DNA from: Phycisphaerae bacterium
GTDB lineage: Bacteria > Planctomycetota > Phycisphaerae > UBA1845 > Fen-1342
Length of the DNA stretch: 59,368 bases
Assembly (NCBI GenBank): GCA_030428945.1
Contig: JAUIEC010000022.1
Coordinates: forward strand, 1 to 59,368
Direction of reading: 5' to 3'
Shown here: in pieces, positions 8,760 to 17,977 of the stretch
How positions within the stretch are numbered: the first letter of the stretch is position 1
Layout of the letters: the number at the start of each line of letters is the position of its first letter
The notes under the pieces: generated by a model
The model's database searches: none
What the model was told of the DNA's origin: nothing
What the model saw: the letters and a program-made list of their open reading frames with translations, nothing else
Position numbers and translations under genes: made by a program

Positions 8760-10298
8760 TCAGCTCGTGACGGTCGCGTTCAGCGGCGTGGACTCCACCC
8801 GGTTGCGACCGGTCCGCTTGGCCTGGTAGAGCTGCTGGTCGGCCTGTTCGATCAGCGTCTCGGCGGTCAGGTCGGCAATCCGCTCTTCGGCCACGCAGAC
8901 ACCGAAGCTGGCGCGGACCTGCAGGCGCTTGCCCTCCCAGTTGATCCGCAGGCGGGCGATCGCCTGTCGCATGGCTTCGGCCATGTCGCGGGCGGCTTCC
9001 AGGCGGCAGTCGGGCAGCAGCGCGCCGAACTCCTCGCCGCCGTAGCGGGCGACGGTGCCGTGCGTGCCGATCTGCTCGGACAGGCAGGCGGCCACGATCT
9101 TCAGGACTTCGTCGCCGGCCCGGTGTCCGAAGGTGTCGTTGAACTTCTTGAAGTGATCGATGTCGATCATGATCAGCCCGATCGCGGTCCCGGAGGCGGC
9201 GTTGCTCTGCAGCATGTCGGCCAGCAGGTCGTCGAAGGCGCCGCGGTTCGCCAGGCCGGTCAGCCCGTCGGTGGCGGCGACCTTCTGAATCCGGTCGTGC
9301 TCTTCGTGCAGTCGCTGCGTTTCGGCCTGGGCGGCGGCCTGCCGCTGGGCGGCCTGGCGGCGCTCGGCGTCGGCCTCGAGCGAAAGCTGGGCGATCTGCT
9401 GCGTGGCCTCGGCCTTCAGTTCCTCGTAGTTGGTCAGGCTGCCGACCTGGACGGCCAGCGATGCGGCCGTCGTGCGGACGCTGTCCTCGATCATTTCGAG
9501 CACTTCGTCAAGCTGGGCCTGGTCGATGCCGAGTTCGGCGGTGATCTGCTCGCAGACCATTTCGAGCTGCGCGCTCGACGCTTCCTGGCAGAACAGGTCG
9601 GAGAGTCGCGCGGCGCAGTTGACGACCCTGGTCAGTTGGCGGCCTTCGTCGCTTTCGGGGTCGAACTCGCCGCGGTGGGCTTCGATCGCGTCGCAGATGA
9701 CGGTCGGCAGGCCCCAGGCCCGCAGCAGCGACGCGGTCATGCGGGCGTGCGTGAAGCCGAGCTTCTCGGTCTCGACATCGATCAGCGGCTGGCAGTTGGC
9801 CCGGGCGGTGTCGAGGACCGGGCGATAGATATCGGGCGCGCCCTTCCAGGCGCTGACCATGCCGACCTTGGAGAGCAGTCCGGCGACGAAGGCCTCTTCC
9901 GCGAGGCGCGGCGCGATCTTCTTGCCGAACAGTCGTCCGGTCACGCCGGTCGTCAGCGAGTGCCGCCAGAAGGCCTTGTAGTCAAAGCCGTCCTGTTCCG
10001 AGGTGTCGACGGTGTCGACCAGCGCGAAGCTCAGCGCCAGCACGGTCACGGCCCGCAGGCCGAGCAGACCGACCGCCTGCTGAATCGAACTGATCTCGCG
10101 CGAGAGTCCGAACATCGGCGAATTGACGACCTTCAGGACCTTGGCCGCGAGGGCCGGATCGTTCTGAATAACCTCGGCGAGGTCCTCGACCGAGGCGTCG
10201 CTGCGCTTGGCGAGTTGCAGGACCTCGATCGCGGCCGCCGGCAGCGCGGGGAGGTTATCGGTCGCGCTGACTCGTTGAAGAATGTCCGTCGTATTCAT
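8760..10298 (-). CDS. HDOD domain - GGDEF diguanylate cyclase
   Basis: A 512-residue cytoplasmic signalling protein. HDOD domain, residues about 13-215 (NLPALPAAAIEVLQLAKRSD, NDPALAAKVLKVVNSPMFGL). A Gln/Ala/Glu-rich coiled coil spans about 290-345. The GGDEF domain spans about 350-505, with TDGLTGLANRGAFD, the metal-binding IMIDIDHFKKFNDTFGHRAG and an intact RYGGEEF. It should make cyclic di-GMP. No RxxD inhibitory site precedes GGEEF, so product feedback is probably absent. I chose ATG 10298 (MNTTDILQ) because HDOD homology starts right after it; longer versions add low-complexity sequence. What the HDOD part senses is unknown. Confidence 0.88.
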   Translation of the reverse strand: MNTTDILQRVSATDNLPALPAAAIEVLQLAKRSDASVEDLAEVIQNDPALAAKVLKVVNSPMFGLSREISSIQQAVGLLGLRAVTVLALSFALVDTVDTSEQDGFDYKAFWRHSLTTGVTGRLFGKKIAPRLAEEAFVAGLLSKVGMVSAWKGAPDIYRPVLDTARANCQPLIDVETEKLGFTHARMTASLLRAWGLPTVICDAIEAHRGEFDPESDEGRQLTRVVNCAARLSDLFCQEASSAQLEMVCEQITAELGIDQAQLDEVLEMIEDSVRTTAASLAVQVGSLTNYEELKAEATQQIAQLSLEADAERRQAAQRQAAAQAETQRLHEEHDRIQKVAATDGLTGLANRGAFDDLLADMLQSNAASGTAIGLIMIDIDHFKKFNDTFGHRAGDEVLKIVAACLSEQIGTHGTVARYGGEEFGALLPDCRLEAARDMAEAMRQAIARLRINWEGKRLQVRASFGVCVAEERIADLTAETLIEQADQQLYQAKRTGRNRVESTPLNATVTS

Positions 10299-10405
10299 CG
10301 CACTGCCCACCAGCATCCCCTCAAGTAGACTTGTCGTTGCCGCATGCAACGTCTGGGGTAGGTTTCGGAATAGTGGGCCCGGTGGGCCATAAGTCGATTT
10401 CTTAG

Positions 10406-11662
10406 CTAGCGAAAGCCGGCCGCCAGGGCACGCGCAGCGACGAACGCGCTGGCCCAGGCCCACTGGAAATTGAAACCGCCAATCCTTCCATCGACATCGA
10501 GAACCTCGCCGACCAGGTAGAGCCCCGGGCAGCAGCGCGAGCAGAAACTGCCGGCATCGATCTCCGCCAGCGGGATGCCGCCGGCCGTGACCTCGGCGTA
10601 GCGATAGCCGCGCGAACGGGTTACCGGCAGTTCCAGATCGGTCAGGGCGTGCAGCAGGCGACGGCGATCCTCGCGCCGCACCTGTCCGATCGGCTGCTCA
10701 GGTCCGATACCGGCCAGCGTGCAGATCTGCCCGGCGACCCGCTGCGGCAGCGCGTCGCGCAGGATCCGCGCGACGGACAGGCGCGGCTGCGCGTCGGCCC
10801 GCGCGAGCAGGTCACGCTCGGCCTCGGAGAAATCCCGCCCGCCCAGCAGGTTGACCGATATCCGGACCGGCTGGCGCGAGAGGGTCGCCCGATTCCAGAA
10901 GCGTGAACTGTTCAGCGCCGCAGGTCCGGAAATGCCGAAGTGCGTCCACAGCAGCGAGCCGGGAATTCGCACCGGGCGCGTGCCGGATACACGGACTTCG
11001 AGCAGGACCTCGTGCGAGATCCCGCTGAGCTGCTCGTGCCAGTCGCTGGCCAGCACCAGCGGATCGAGGGCGGGCGTGGTCGGCACCAGCGTATGCCCGA
11101 GGCCGCGCGCCAGGGCGTAGCCGCCTCCGTCGCTGCCGGTCTTCGGCAGGGACAGCCCACCGGTCGCCAGGACCACCCGCCGGGCCGTCCAGCGGTGCGG
11201 CGCGGCATCGCCCGCAGTCGTCAGGACGAAGCCGTCCGGGCTGCGTTCGAGGGCCGTGACCCGCTGGCCGGTGACGATCCGCACGCCGCGCCGGTCCGCC
11301 TCGGCCAGCAGCGCCGCGACGACGGTCCGGGCCGAGTTGCTGTCCGGGAAGAGTTTGCCGTGCTCCTCTTCGTGCAGGGCGACGCCGATTTCCTCGAAGA
11401 ATGCCCGGGCCGCGCCGGCCGGGAAGGCTCGCAGCGTGCGCTTCAGGATGTTGCGGTTTCCGCCGTAGAAGTCGGCCGGTGTGACCCGCGCATTGGTCAC
11501 GTTGCAGCGTCCGCCGCCGGCGACGAGGATCTTGGCCCCGATCCTGCGGGCCCCGTCGAGCGCGACGATGCGGGTTCCGGGCGCGGCGCGTCCCAGGAAG
11601 ATCCCGGTCGCCAGTCCGGCCGCCCCGGCCCCAATCACGATGACATCCGCGTGCGCATCCAC
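10406..11662 (-). CDS. HI0933/BaiN-like flavoprotein oxidoreductase
   Basis: A 418-residue NAD(P)/FAD-dependent flavoprotein of the HI0933/YhiN/BaiN family. The N-terminus (DVIVIGAGAAGLATGIFLGR) is a Rossmann FAD site, followed by the family signature GAKILVAGGGRCNVTNA. The C-terminus has the FAD-closing GLYLVGEVLDVDGRIGGFN. The predicted start is a GTG at 11662 with no obvious ribosome-binding site. Members reduce hydrophobic compounds or act on unknown substrates, so no specific reaction is claimed. It lies upstream of the HDOD-GGDEF gene with a 107-base gap. Confidence 0.85.
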   Translation of the reverse strand: MDAHADVIVIGAGAAGLATGIFLGRAAPGTRIVALDGARRIGAKILVAGGGRCNVTNARVTPADFYGGNRNILKRTLRAFPAGAARAFFEEIGVALHEEEHGKLFPDSNSARTVVAALLAEADRRGVRIVTGQRVTALERSPDGFVLTTAGDAAPHRWTARRVVLATGGLSLPKTGSDGGGYALARGLGHTLVPTTPALDPLVLASDWHEQLSGISHEVLLEVRVSGTRPVRIPGSLLWTHFGISGPAALNSSRFWNRATLSRQPVRISVNLLGGRDFSEAERDLLARADAQPRLSVARILRDALPQRVAGQICTLAGIGPEQPIGQVRREDRRRLLHALTDLELPVTRSRGYRYAEVTAGGIPLAEIDAGSFCSRCCPGLYLVGEVLDVDGRIGGFNFQWAWASAFVAARALAAGFR

Positions 11663-11797
11663 GCACGGAGTGTAGATCGTGTCGGGCGGATCAAGTAGCG
11701 CCGGGGACCGGCGAAGCCCGAAAACGGGAGGCGCGTGGCGGGATCGCAGCGGCGGCGCGTGGTCGGCGCTCGGGCCCGCACGGTTTCACCAGGGCAG

Positions 11798-12802
11798 TCA
11801 GTTGATCGCGGGCGACTCGACGCCGGTCCGGGCGGCCGCCAGGAGCGCATCGCCTCCGGTCGCGAAGGCGATGTAGTCGGGTCGGTCGGCGGCCGTGCGA
11901 TGGCGGTACTCGCCGACCAGTTGCCCGTCCCGCACGAGGAAGATGCCCGGCATCTGGAAGACGTCGCCGGCCAGGTTGCCGAGGCGGTGTCCGGCCCGGG
12001 CGGCCTGCCATCCACGGCGAACGACCCGCGGACCGAAGAGCTGATCGAGTCGGCCACGCTGCAGTCGGAAGGACCGGTAGAGCATCGAACTGGGATCGCT
12101 GACATGCGGCAGATCGTCCAGTCCATAGTGGCGGAAGAAGCGGATCGCGTCGGCCTCGGCGCCCATGTGCACCGCGACGAGGCGGATGCCGCTGGCTTCG
12201 ATCCGCGGGCGGGCGAGGGCCAGGTCGGCCGCGGCTTCCCGGCAGAACGCGCAGCCGAAGTGTCGCAGGAACACCAGCATGACGGTGCCTTCGCGGGACA
12301 GGTCGGCCAGCACGCGTCCGTCGGAGGTGCGGGCGATGTCGAGCAGGATTTCCGGCGCGGGCGCCTGTTCGACGAGGTCCGCGTGCACGTCCCGCCAGTT
12401 GCGATAGGCCGCCCGCAGGATCAGAGCGAACGGCACGATCCAGACCAGGTCATTGGTGAGGATCGTCGCGCCGAAGGCCGGCGGCAGGGCGCCGGTCAGC
12501 AGCGCGTACGCGAACCCGAGCGGGCCGAAGATCTTGCCCAGCAGGCCGACCAGCACGATCGGCCAGTGCCGCAGCGGGTCGGTGGCGGCGATCGCGTAGC
12601 CGATGCCGTACACGCCGACGATCATGCCGACGCATTGCCAGATCTGCGGGTAGCGCGGCGGTTCGATGCCTGCAAGTTGAAACATCAACCCGGGCATGGC
12701 GATCACGAGGGCGCCCCAGATCAGGTTGTAGGCGGCCGCAAGCCGCAGCGTCAGCCGCATCCAGCGGGTCTCGGGTGGTTGCATCTGCGTCGGATCTTTC
12801 AT
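11798..12802 (-). CDS. SelL-like thioredoxin-fold protein with N-terminal membrane domain
   Basis: A 334-residue fusion. Residues about 15-135 form about four membrane helices (LAAAYNLIWGALVIAMPGLM, VGMIVGVYGIGYAIA, WPIVLVGLLGKIFGPLGFAY, LVWIVPFALILRA). Residues about 145-325 form a peroxiredoxin-like domain related to SelL/AhpC-TSA, with the redox pair C184-A-F-C187 (LRHFGCAFCREA). It probably reduces thiols or peroxides at the membrane. It starts four bases after the SDR stop, so the two form an operon. The topology, and therefore which side of the membrane the CxxC faces, is not settled. Confidence 0.75.
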   Translation of the reverse strand: MKDPTQMQPPETRWMRLTLRLAAAYNLIWGALVIAMPGLMFQLAGIEPPRYPQIWQCVGMIVGVYGIGYAIAATDPLRHWPIVLVGLLGKIFGPLGFAYALLTGALPPAFGATILTNDLVWIVPFALILRAAYRNWRDVHADLVEQAPAPEILLDIARTSDGRVLADLSREGTVMLVFLRHFGCAFCREAAADLALARPRIEASGIRLVAVHMGAEADAIRFFRHYGLDDLPHVSDPSSMLYRSFRLQRGRLDQLFGPRVVRRGWQAARAGHRLGNLAGDVFQMPGIFLVRDGQLVGEYRHRTAADRPDYIAFATGGDALLAAARTGVESPAIN

Positions 12803-12806
12803 CGGC

Positions 12807-13550
12807 TCATGCTCTCGCGCGCGTCTTCAGCGTCGCCAGTCCCCCGTCGACGCCGACCATCTGTCCCGTGATCCAGTCGTTGGCCGGATCGAGCAGCCAG
12901 GCGATCGCCGAGGCCACGTCATCCGGTTTCCCGATGCGACCCAGCGGGTGCATCGCGATCGAAGCCTTCCGGGCCAGGTCGTTCCCGGTGATGCGGCGCG
13001 TCATCGGCGTCTCGACGAGTCCGGGGGCGACACCGTTCACCCGGATGCCCCGGGCGGCGTAGGTTGCGGCGGCCGACCTGACCAGGCCGGCGACGCCGCC
13101 CTTGGCCGCGGCGATCGCTTCGTGGTTCGCCAGGCCGATCTCGACGGCGGCGGTTCCGACCAGGACGACCGATCCGCCGGTCCGGCCCATCGTCGCGGCG
13201 GCGGCGCGGACGACGGCGAAGGCACTGACGAGGTTGACCCGCAGGACGTCTTCGAATTCTTCCGGGCTGGTCAGGTGGGCCGGTTTCAGCAGGATCGAGC
13301 CGACGCAACTGGCGACGCCCGCGAGTCCACCGCCCCAGTCGGACGCTTCGTCGAGGAAGCCGGCGACCGCGTCGACGTCCGTGGCGTCGAAGGTCCAGCC
13401 GCGGGTTTCGAGTCGCTCGGCCTGTGACGCGACGGCGTCCTCGCGGCGACCGGCCAGGGCGACCCGGGCCCCCTGCCGCACAAGTCGATCGGCCAGGGCC
13501 GAGCCGATGCCGCCGGTGGCGCCGAGGATCGCGAAAACGGACGCGGACAA
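12807..13550 (-). CDS. SDR family short-chain dehydrogenase/reductase
   Basis: A 247-residue NAD(P)-dependent oxidoreductase. The cofactor motif is FAILGATGGIGSALADRL. A catalytic Tyr is not in the classical YxxxK form: the segment is GLANHEAIAAAKGGVAGLVR, where H replaces the Tyr while the Lys is kept. The C-terminal APGLVETPMTRRI and the final GQMVGVDGGLATL are typical. The start is a TTG at 13550 with AGAGGTG eight bases upstream. It is the first gene of a pair with the SelL-like redox protein. The missing Tyr means normal catalysis is doubtful. Confidence 0.82.
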   Translation of the reverse strand: MSASVFAILGATGGIGSALADRLVRQGARVALAGRREDAVASQAERLETRGWTFDATDVDAVAGFLDEASDWGGGLAGVASCVGSILLKPAHLTSPEEFEDVLRVNLVSAFAVVRAAAATMGRTGGSVVLVGTAAVEIGLANHEAIAAAKGGVAGLVRSAAATYAARGIRVNGVAPGLVETPMTRRITGNDLARKASIAMHPLGRIGKPDDVASAIAWLLDPANDWITGQMVGVDGGLATLKTRARA

Positions 13551-13811
13551 GCGTGTTCACCTCTTTCCGGGGAGTCGTCTGTTTTGCCACGCGGCCACGT
13601 TCGGCACCGCGCATACGGTCTCGACGCGCTGCCCATGGGCCTCTGCGATGGTTTCGCCGCCGGATTCGGGACGGATTCAGGGAACCGGGCCCGGAAATCG
13701 GCCGGGCGTCCGTTTCCCTGGCGTCCGAGGTTCCGGAACCTGCTTCCCCCGCCCCGCCGAAGCGGGCGGTCACTAGAATCTGCCGCCTGTCGTTTCGAAG
13801 GAGCAAGGTCA

Positions 13812-15386
13812 ATGGCAGAGAGGTGGAAGCCGCCCCGCTGTGGCGGATCGGTTCGGACGCTGGTGATCGTGTTCGGTGACCAGTTGGATGCCGGGGCCGC
13901 GGTCCTGCGGTCGCTGGATCCCCAACGCGACGCGCTGCTGATGATGGAGGTTGACGAGGAATCGCTGCATGTTCCGAGCCACGTGCAGCGAACGGTTCTG
14001 TTCCTGTCGGCCATGCGGCACTTCGCCGATCGGCAGGTATCCGCCGGACGTCGCGTCGAGTACGTCAGCCTGACCGACCCGGACAACCGGCACGGCTTCG
14101 AGGCGGAAATCCGTCGCGCCGTGCAGCGCCTGAAGCCGGAGCGACTGGCGGCCACGCTGCCGGGTGAATGGCGGGTGCTGCAGGCTCTTGAACGGGCGGC
14201 CGAGGCGAGCGGCTGTCCGTTGACGGTGCACGAGGACGAGCACTTCCTGACGACACGGGAAGCGTTCGCGGGCTGGATGGCGGGTCGCCGGCAGCCGATC
14301 CTCGAACACTTCTACCGCTGGACCCGCAAGCGCCTGGATCTGCTGATCGATTCCGACGGCGAGCCGATCGGCGGCGCGTGGAACTTCGACAAGGACAACC
14401 GCGAGGCGTTCCGCTCGGCGCCGCAGCCGGCCGATCGATATCGTCCCCGGCGTGACGCGATCACGGCCGAGGTCTGTCGACTGGTGTCCGAGCGGTTCGG
14501 TGACAACCCCGGCGAACTGGCGGGATTCGCGTGGCCGGTGACGCCCGGGCAGGCCCGGCGGCAACTGGACCGGTTCATCGCCGAGCGTCTGCCGGACTTC
14601 GGCCGATACCAGGACGCGATGTGGACGGACGAGCCGTTCCTGAACCACTCGCTGCTGTCGCCGGCGCTGAACCTGAAGCTGCTGGATCCGCGCGACTGTG
14701 TGCGGGCGGCGATCGACGCGTTCGAGCAGGGCGCGGCCCCGCTGCCGGCCGTGGAGGGATTCGTCCGCCAGATCGTCGGGTGGCGTGAGTTCATTCGCGG
14801 GATCTACTGGCACAGCGGGCCGGACTACGCCACGCGGAACGGGCTGGACCAGCACCGTCCGCTGCCGGTCCTGTACTGGAGCGGCGAGACCGAGATGGCC
14901 TGCATGCGGCAGTCACTCGGGCAGGTGCTGGCCCACGGCTACGGGCATCACATTCAGCGGCTGATGGTGACGGGGAACTTCGCGCTGCTGGCGGGTGTTG
15001 ATCCGAAGGCGATCAGCGACTGGTACCTGGGGATGTACGTCGACGCGGTCGACTGGGTCACGCTGCCGAACACGCTCGGGATGGTGATGCACGCGGACGG
15101 GGGCGTGGTTGGCACGAAGCCGTACGCGGCCAGCGGTCGCTACATCGCGCGGATGAGCAACTACTGCGACGGGTGTCGTTTTGATCCGGGGCGGCGGACG
15201 GGGTCGCAGGCCTGTCCGTTCACGACGCTGTACTGGGACTTCCTGCTGCGGAACGAGCGGCGGTTTCGCGACAACGGGCGGATGCGGCTGATGCTGCGGA
15301 GCCTGGAGCGGATCGACGCGGCGGAACGTAGCGAGATTCGAGCGGCCGCGGACGCGCTGCGGGAAGAACTGGTCGGGGCGGACTGA
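13812..15386 (+). CDS. FeS-containing photolyase/cryptochrome (FeS-BCP class)
   Basis: A 524-residue flavoprotein related to PhrB/CryB, which repair UV (6-4) photoproducts or sense light. The N-terminal ribolumazine-type domain (TLVIVFGDQLDAGAAVL) is followed by the helical FAD domain (GGAWNFDKDNREAF, QIVGWREFIRGIYW, GYGHHIQRLMVTGNFALL). Four cysteines, C364, C452, C455 and C468, have spacings of 88, 3 and 13 residues, the same as the iron-sulfur ligands of Agrobacterium PhrB as I recall them. The start at 13812 has AAGGAG upstream. It converges tail to tail on the kinase gene. Repair versus photoreceptor role cannot be told from sequence. Confidence 0.9.
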   Translation: MAERWKPPRCGGSVRTLVIVFGDQLDAGAAVLRSLDPQRDALLMMEVDEESLHVPSHVQRTVLFLSAMRHFADRQVSAGRRVEYVSLTDPDNRHGFEAEIRRAVQRLKPERLAATLPGEWRVLQALERAAEASGCPLTVHEDEHFLTTREAFAGWMAGRRQPILEHFYRWTRKRLDLLIDSDGEPIGGAWNFDKDNREAFRSAPQPADRYRPRRDAITAEVCRLVSERFGDNPGELAGFAWPVTPGQARRQLDRFIAERLPDFGRYQDAMWTDEPFLNHSLLSPALNLKLLDPRDCVRAAIDAFEQGAAPLPAVEGFVRQIVGWREFIRGIYWHSGPDYATRNGLDQHRPLPVLYWSGETEMACMRQSLGQVLAHGYGHHIQRLMVTGNFALLAGVDPKAISDWYLGMYVDAVDWVTLPNTLGMVMHADGGVVGTKPYAASGRYIARMSNYCDGCRFDPGRRTGSQACPFTTLYWDFLLRNERRFRDNGRMRLMLRSLERIDAAERSEIRAAADALREELVGAD

Positions 15387-15406
15387 CCGCGCGCCGCGGC
15401 CCGCGA

Positions 15407-17965
15407 TTACTCGTCGTCAGCCGGGTCGCCAAGGGTGGCCCGCGTCGCGCGGAGCATTTCGAGTTCGGTCGCGAGCGTTTCGGGAACGCTCTGATCGCCG
15501 GCCCGGAGCACGCCTTCGTCGCGGGCGCGAAGGAACGCGGCGCGACAGGTCTCGAGGGCGGTTTCGGCCCGGTCCCAGGCGGACCTGCGGTCGGCGCGGG
15601 GCAGGTCCACGTCCTCGGCGGTCAGACGGTGCCGTTCGAAGCGCTTGTAGTGCGCGACGCCGAGCATGCGCAGGGCGGCGCCGCGGTCGGTCGAGTCGGC
15701 CGCCAGTTGTTCGGCGACGGTCAGCAGGCGATTGATGGTGGCGCCGGCCTGTTCGGTCTGTCGGGCCTGCAACTGGCTTTCGCACAGCTTGGTGAGTTTT
15801 CCGGCGAGGGCTTCGCGAAGGCTGCGCGAGCCGGGTTCGAGTTGCAGCAGGCGCTCGTGGATCTCGACGGCCCGCTGGCAGTACGGGAGCGCCTCGGCCG
15901 CCCGGCCGAGTTCGGTCAGCAGGATGCAGTGCCACTCTTCGGCGACGGCCAGGTCGCGCTGGGCGACGCGATCGTTGGGATAGGCGGCGGCCAGTTGTTC
16001 GGCGATGCCGCGGAAGGCGCGGTAGTGTTCGAGCGCGGCCTGTCGTTCGCCGCGCTGGACCGCGATCTGGGCGAGCTTGGTGCGGCTGACGCCGGTTCCG
16101 CGAAGGGCCCAGAGGTCGTCGGGCCGGAGTTCGTGGAAGCGCTGTCCGAAGGCCATCGAGCGGCGGTAGGCGGCCTCGGCCGCGACGAGATCGCCCTCGC
16201 GCTGGTACTGGTTGCCCATCCGTTCGTGCGAGATCGCCAGGCGATTGAGGGCCTCGACGTCTTCGGGGTGCTGGTCGGCGAGTTGCTCGGCGAGTTCGAG
16301 TGCCTGCCGGTACAGGCCGCCGGCCCGCTCGTACTGTCGCAGGTGCGTGTGGGCGTCGCCCATCTGGTGCAGTGTTTTCTGCAGCAGGTGGCGGGCGAGC
16401 AGGTCGTCCGGGTTGCGGGCGAGGAGGCGTTCGCAGAGGGCCCGGGCGCGCTCGAGTTGCCGCAGGGCGCCGGGCAGGTCATCGACCGTCGACGAATTCA
16501 GGTCGCCGAGTACGTCCCCGATCTTGGAGTAGGCGTGGGCCAGTTCGAACGTCAGTTCCGGGTCGTCGGGCGCTTCGTCGTGCAGGGCGTCGAGATACTC
16601 GAGCGCGGTGGAGACGACGAAGGCGCGGGCGGCGGCGGTTCCCGGGACGCGGCGGATCTTCGGATCGAGGTCGAAGATGAAGGCTTTGGCCATCTGCCGC
16701 AGGCGCTGGAAGCGTTCGTCGGCGACCACGCGGGCGGCCTCGGCCCGGGTGCGCTGGGCTTTCTGCTCGGAGTACAGCCAGCCGAGGGCGACCGCCGAAC
16801 CGATCGAGACCAGCACCAGGGCGGCCCCGAGCACCGCGATCGTCCGGTAGCGCCGCAGCAGCGTCCGCAGCAGGTACAGGCCGCCGTCGCGGCGCGCGGC
16901 GATCGGTTCGCCGTCGATGAAGCTGCGGACATCGTCGGCGAGGGACTCGGCCGTCTGGTAGCGGCGGGCGCGGTCCTTGGCGAGGGCCCGCAGCAGGATC
17001 GTTTCGAGGTCGGCGGGCACGCGTCCGGCCGGGACGCCGTCGTCGCCGGCGAGTTGCAGCGGGACGGAGGGGGATTCCTCGGCGATGGCCTGGAGCACCT
17101 GGACGGTGTCGCGGTCGAGTGGTTGCGGGGGTGATCCGCAGACGAGTCGATAGGCGAGCACGCCGAGCGTGTAGACATCGCTGCGGACGTCGATCGCGTC
17201 GGGCAGGCCGCGGGCCTGTTCGGGGGAGAGATACGCGAGCGTGCCGGCGACGTGACCGCTGAGGGTCTGGCCGCGTTCGGCGCCGTCGGTCAACTGGCGG
17301 GCGAGTCCGAAGTCGAGGACGCAGGGTTGTCCGTCGGGGCTGACGAGGATGTTGGAGGGTTTCAGGTCGCGGTGGATCACGCCGCGCTGGTGGGCGTGGT
17401 GGACGGCATCGCAGAGGGCGGCGAAGACCCGCAGGCGAGTCGGCAGGTCGCAGGCGTTGACGCGGACGTACTGGTCCAGCGGCAGGCCGGCGACGTAGTC
17501 CATGACGACATAGCGGCGTCCGTCCTCCATCTGTCCGGAGTCGAAGACCTGCACGACGCCGGGATGGCGCAGCGTGGCGACGGCTTCGATCTCGCGTTCG
17601 AAGCGGCGTTCGGCGAGCGGGCCGGCTTCGAGTCCGTCGCGGAGGACCTTGATGGCCACTTCGCGGCGGGTCGAGGTCTGCCAGGCCCGGTAGACGATGC
17701 CCTGTCCGCCGCGGCTGATTTCGCCGCGCAGTTCGTAGCCGGGCAGTTGCGGGGCCTTGGGCCGTGGTGGCGGCGGCGCGACGACCGGTGGCAGGCCGAC
17801 GCTGCGCAACTGGGCGACGAGGTCGTCGTGGCTGGAGCGGATCCGTTCGTTGCGGGTGGCACAGCGCGGGCAGTCGGCCAGGTGCGCGGCGATCGCGTCG
17901 CGTTCGTCGGGTGCGCACTCGTCGGCGTGATAGCGCAGCAGGTCGTCTTCGTTCGGGCAGTTCAT
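15407..17965 (-). CDS. Ser/Thr protein kinase with N-terminal zinc-finger and TPR repeats
   Basis: An 852-residue membrane kinase. Residues 1-40 look like an anti-sigma zinc finger (H28-x3-C32-x2-C35 in HLADCPRC). The Hanks-type kinase domain spans about 77-345: ISRGGQGIVY loop, K106 (VAIKVL), HRDLKPSN with D200, DFG 218-220 and the APE-like SPEQ. One membrane helix (TIAVLGAALVLVSIGSAVAL) follows near 375-395, then about 450 residues of TPR-like helices outside. It starts 12 bases after its partner sigma factor, so they form an operon. The fused zinc finger suggests that the kinase itself holds or releases that sigma factor; this is inference. Confidence 0.87.
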   Translation of the reverse strand: MNCPNEDDLLRYHADECAPDERDAIAAHLADCPRCATRNERIRSSHDDLVAQLRSVGLPPVVAPPPPRPKAPQLPGYELRGEISRGGQGIVYRAWQTSTRREVAIKVLRDGLEAGPLAERRFEREIEAVATLRHPGVVQVFDSGQMEDGRRYVVMDYVAGLPLDQYVRVNACDLPTRLRVFAALCDAVHHAHQRGVIHRDLKPSNILVSPDGQPCVLDFGLARQLTDGAERGQTLSGHVAGTLAYLSPEQARGLPDAIDVRSDVYTLGVLAYRLVCGSPPQPLDRDTVQVLQAIAEESPSVPLQLAGDDGVPAGRVPADLETILLRALAKDRARRYQTAESLADDVRSFIDGEPIAARRDGGLYLLRTLLRRYRTIAVLGAALVLVSIGSAVALGWLYSEQKAQRTRAEAARVVADERFQRLRQMAKAFIFDLDPKIRRVPGTAAARAFVVSTALEYLDALHDEAPDDPELTFELAHAYSKIGDVLGDLNSSTVDDLPGALRQLERARALCERLLARNPDDLLARHLLQKTLHQMGDAHTHLRQYERAGGLYRQALELAEQLADQHPEDVEALNRLAISHERMGNQYQREGDLVAAEAAYRRSMAFGQRFHELRPDDLWALRGTGVSRTKLAQIAVQRGERQAALEHYRAFRGIAEQLAAAYPNDRVAQRDLAVAEEWHCILLTELGRAAEALPYCQRAVEIHERLLQLEPGSRSLREALAGKLTKLCESQLQARQTEQAGATINRLLTVAEQLAADSTDRGAALRMLGVAHYKRFERHRLTAEDVDLPRADRRSAWDRAETALETCRAAFLRARDEGVLRAGDQSVPETLATELEMLRATRATLGDPADDE

Positions 17966-17977
17966 CGGGAGCGGGTC

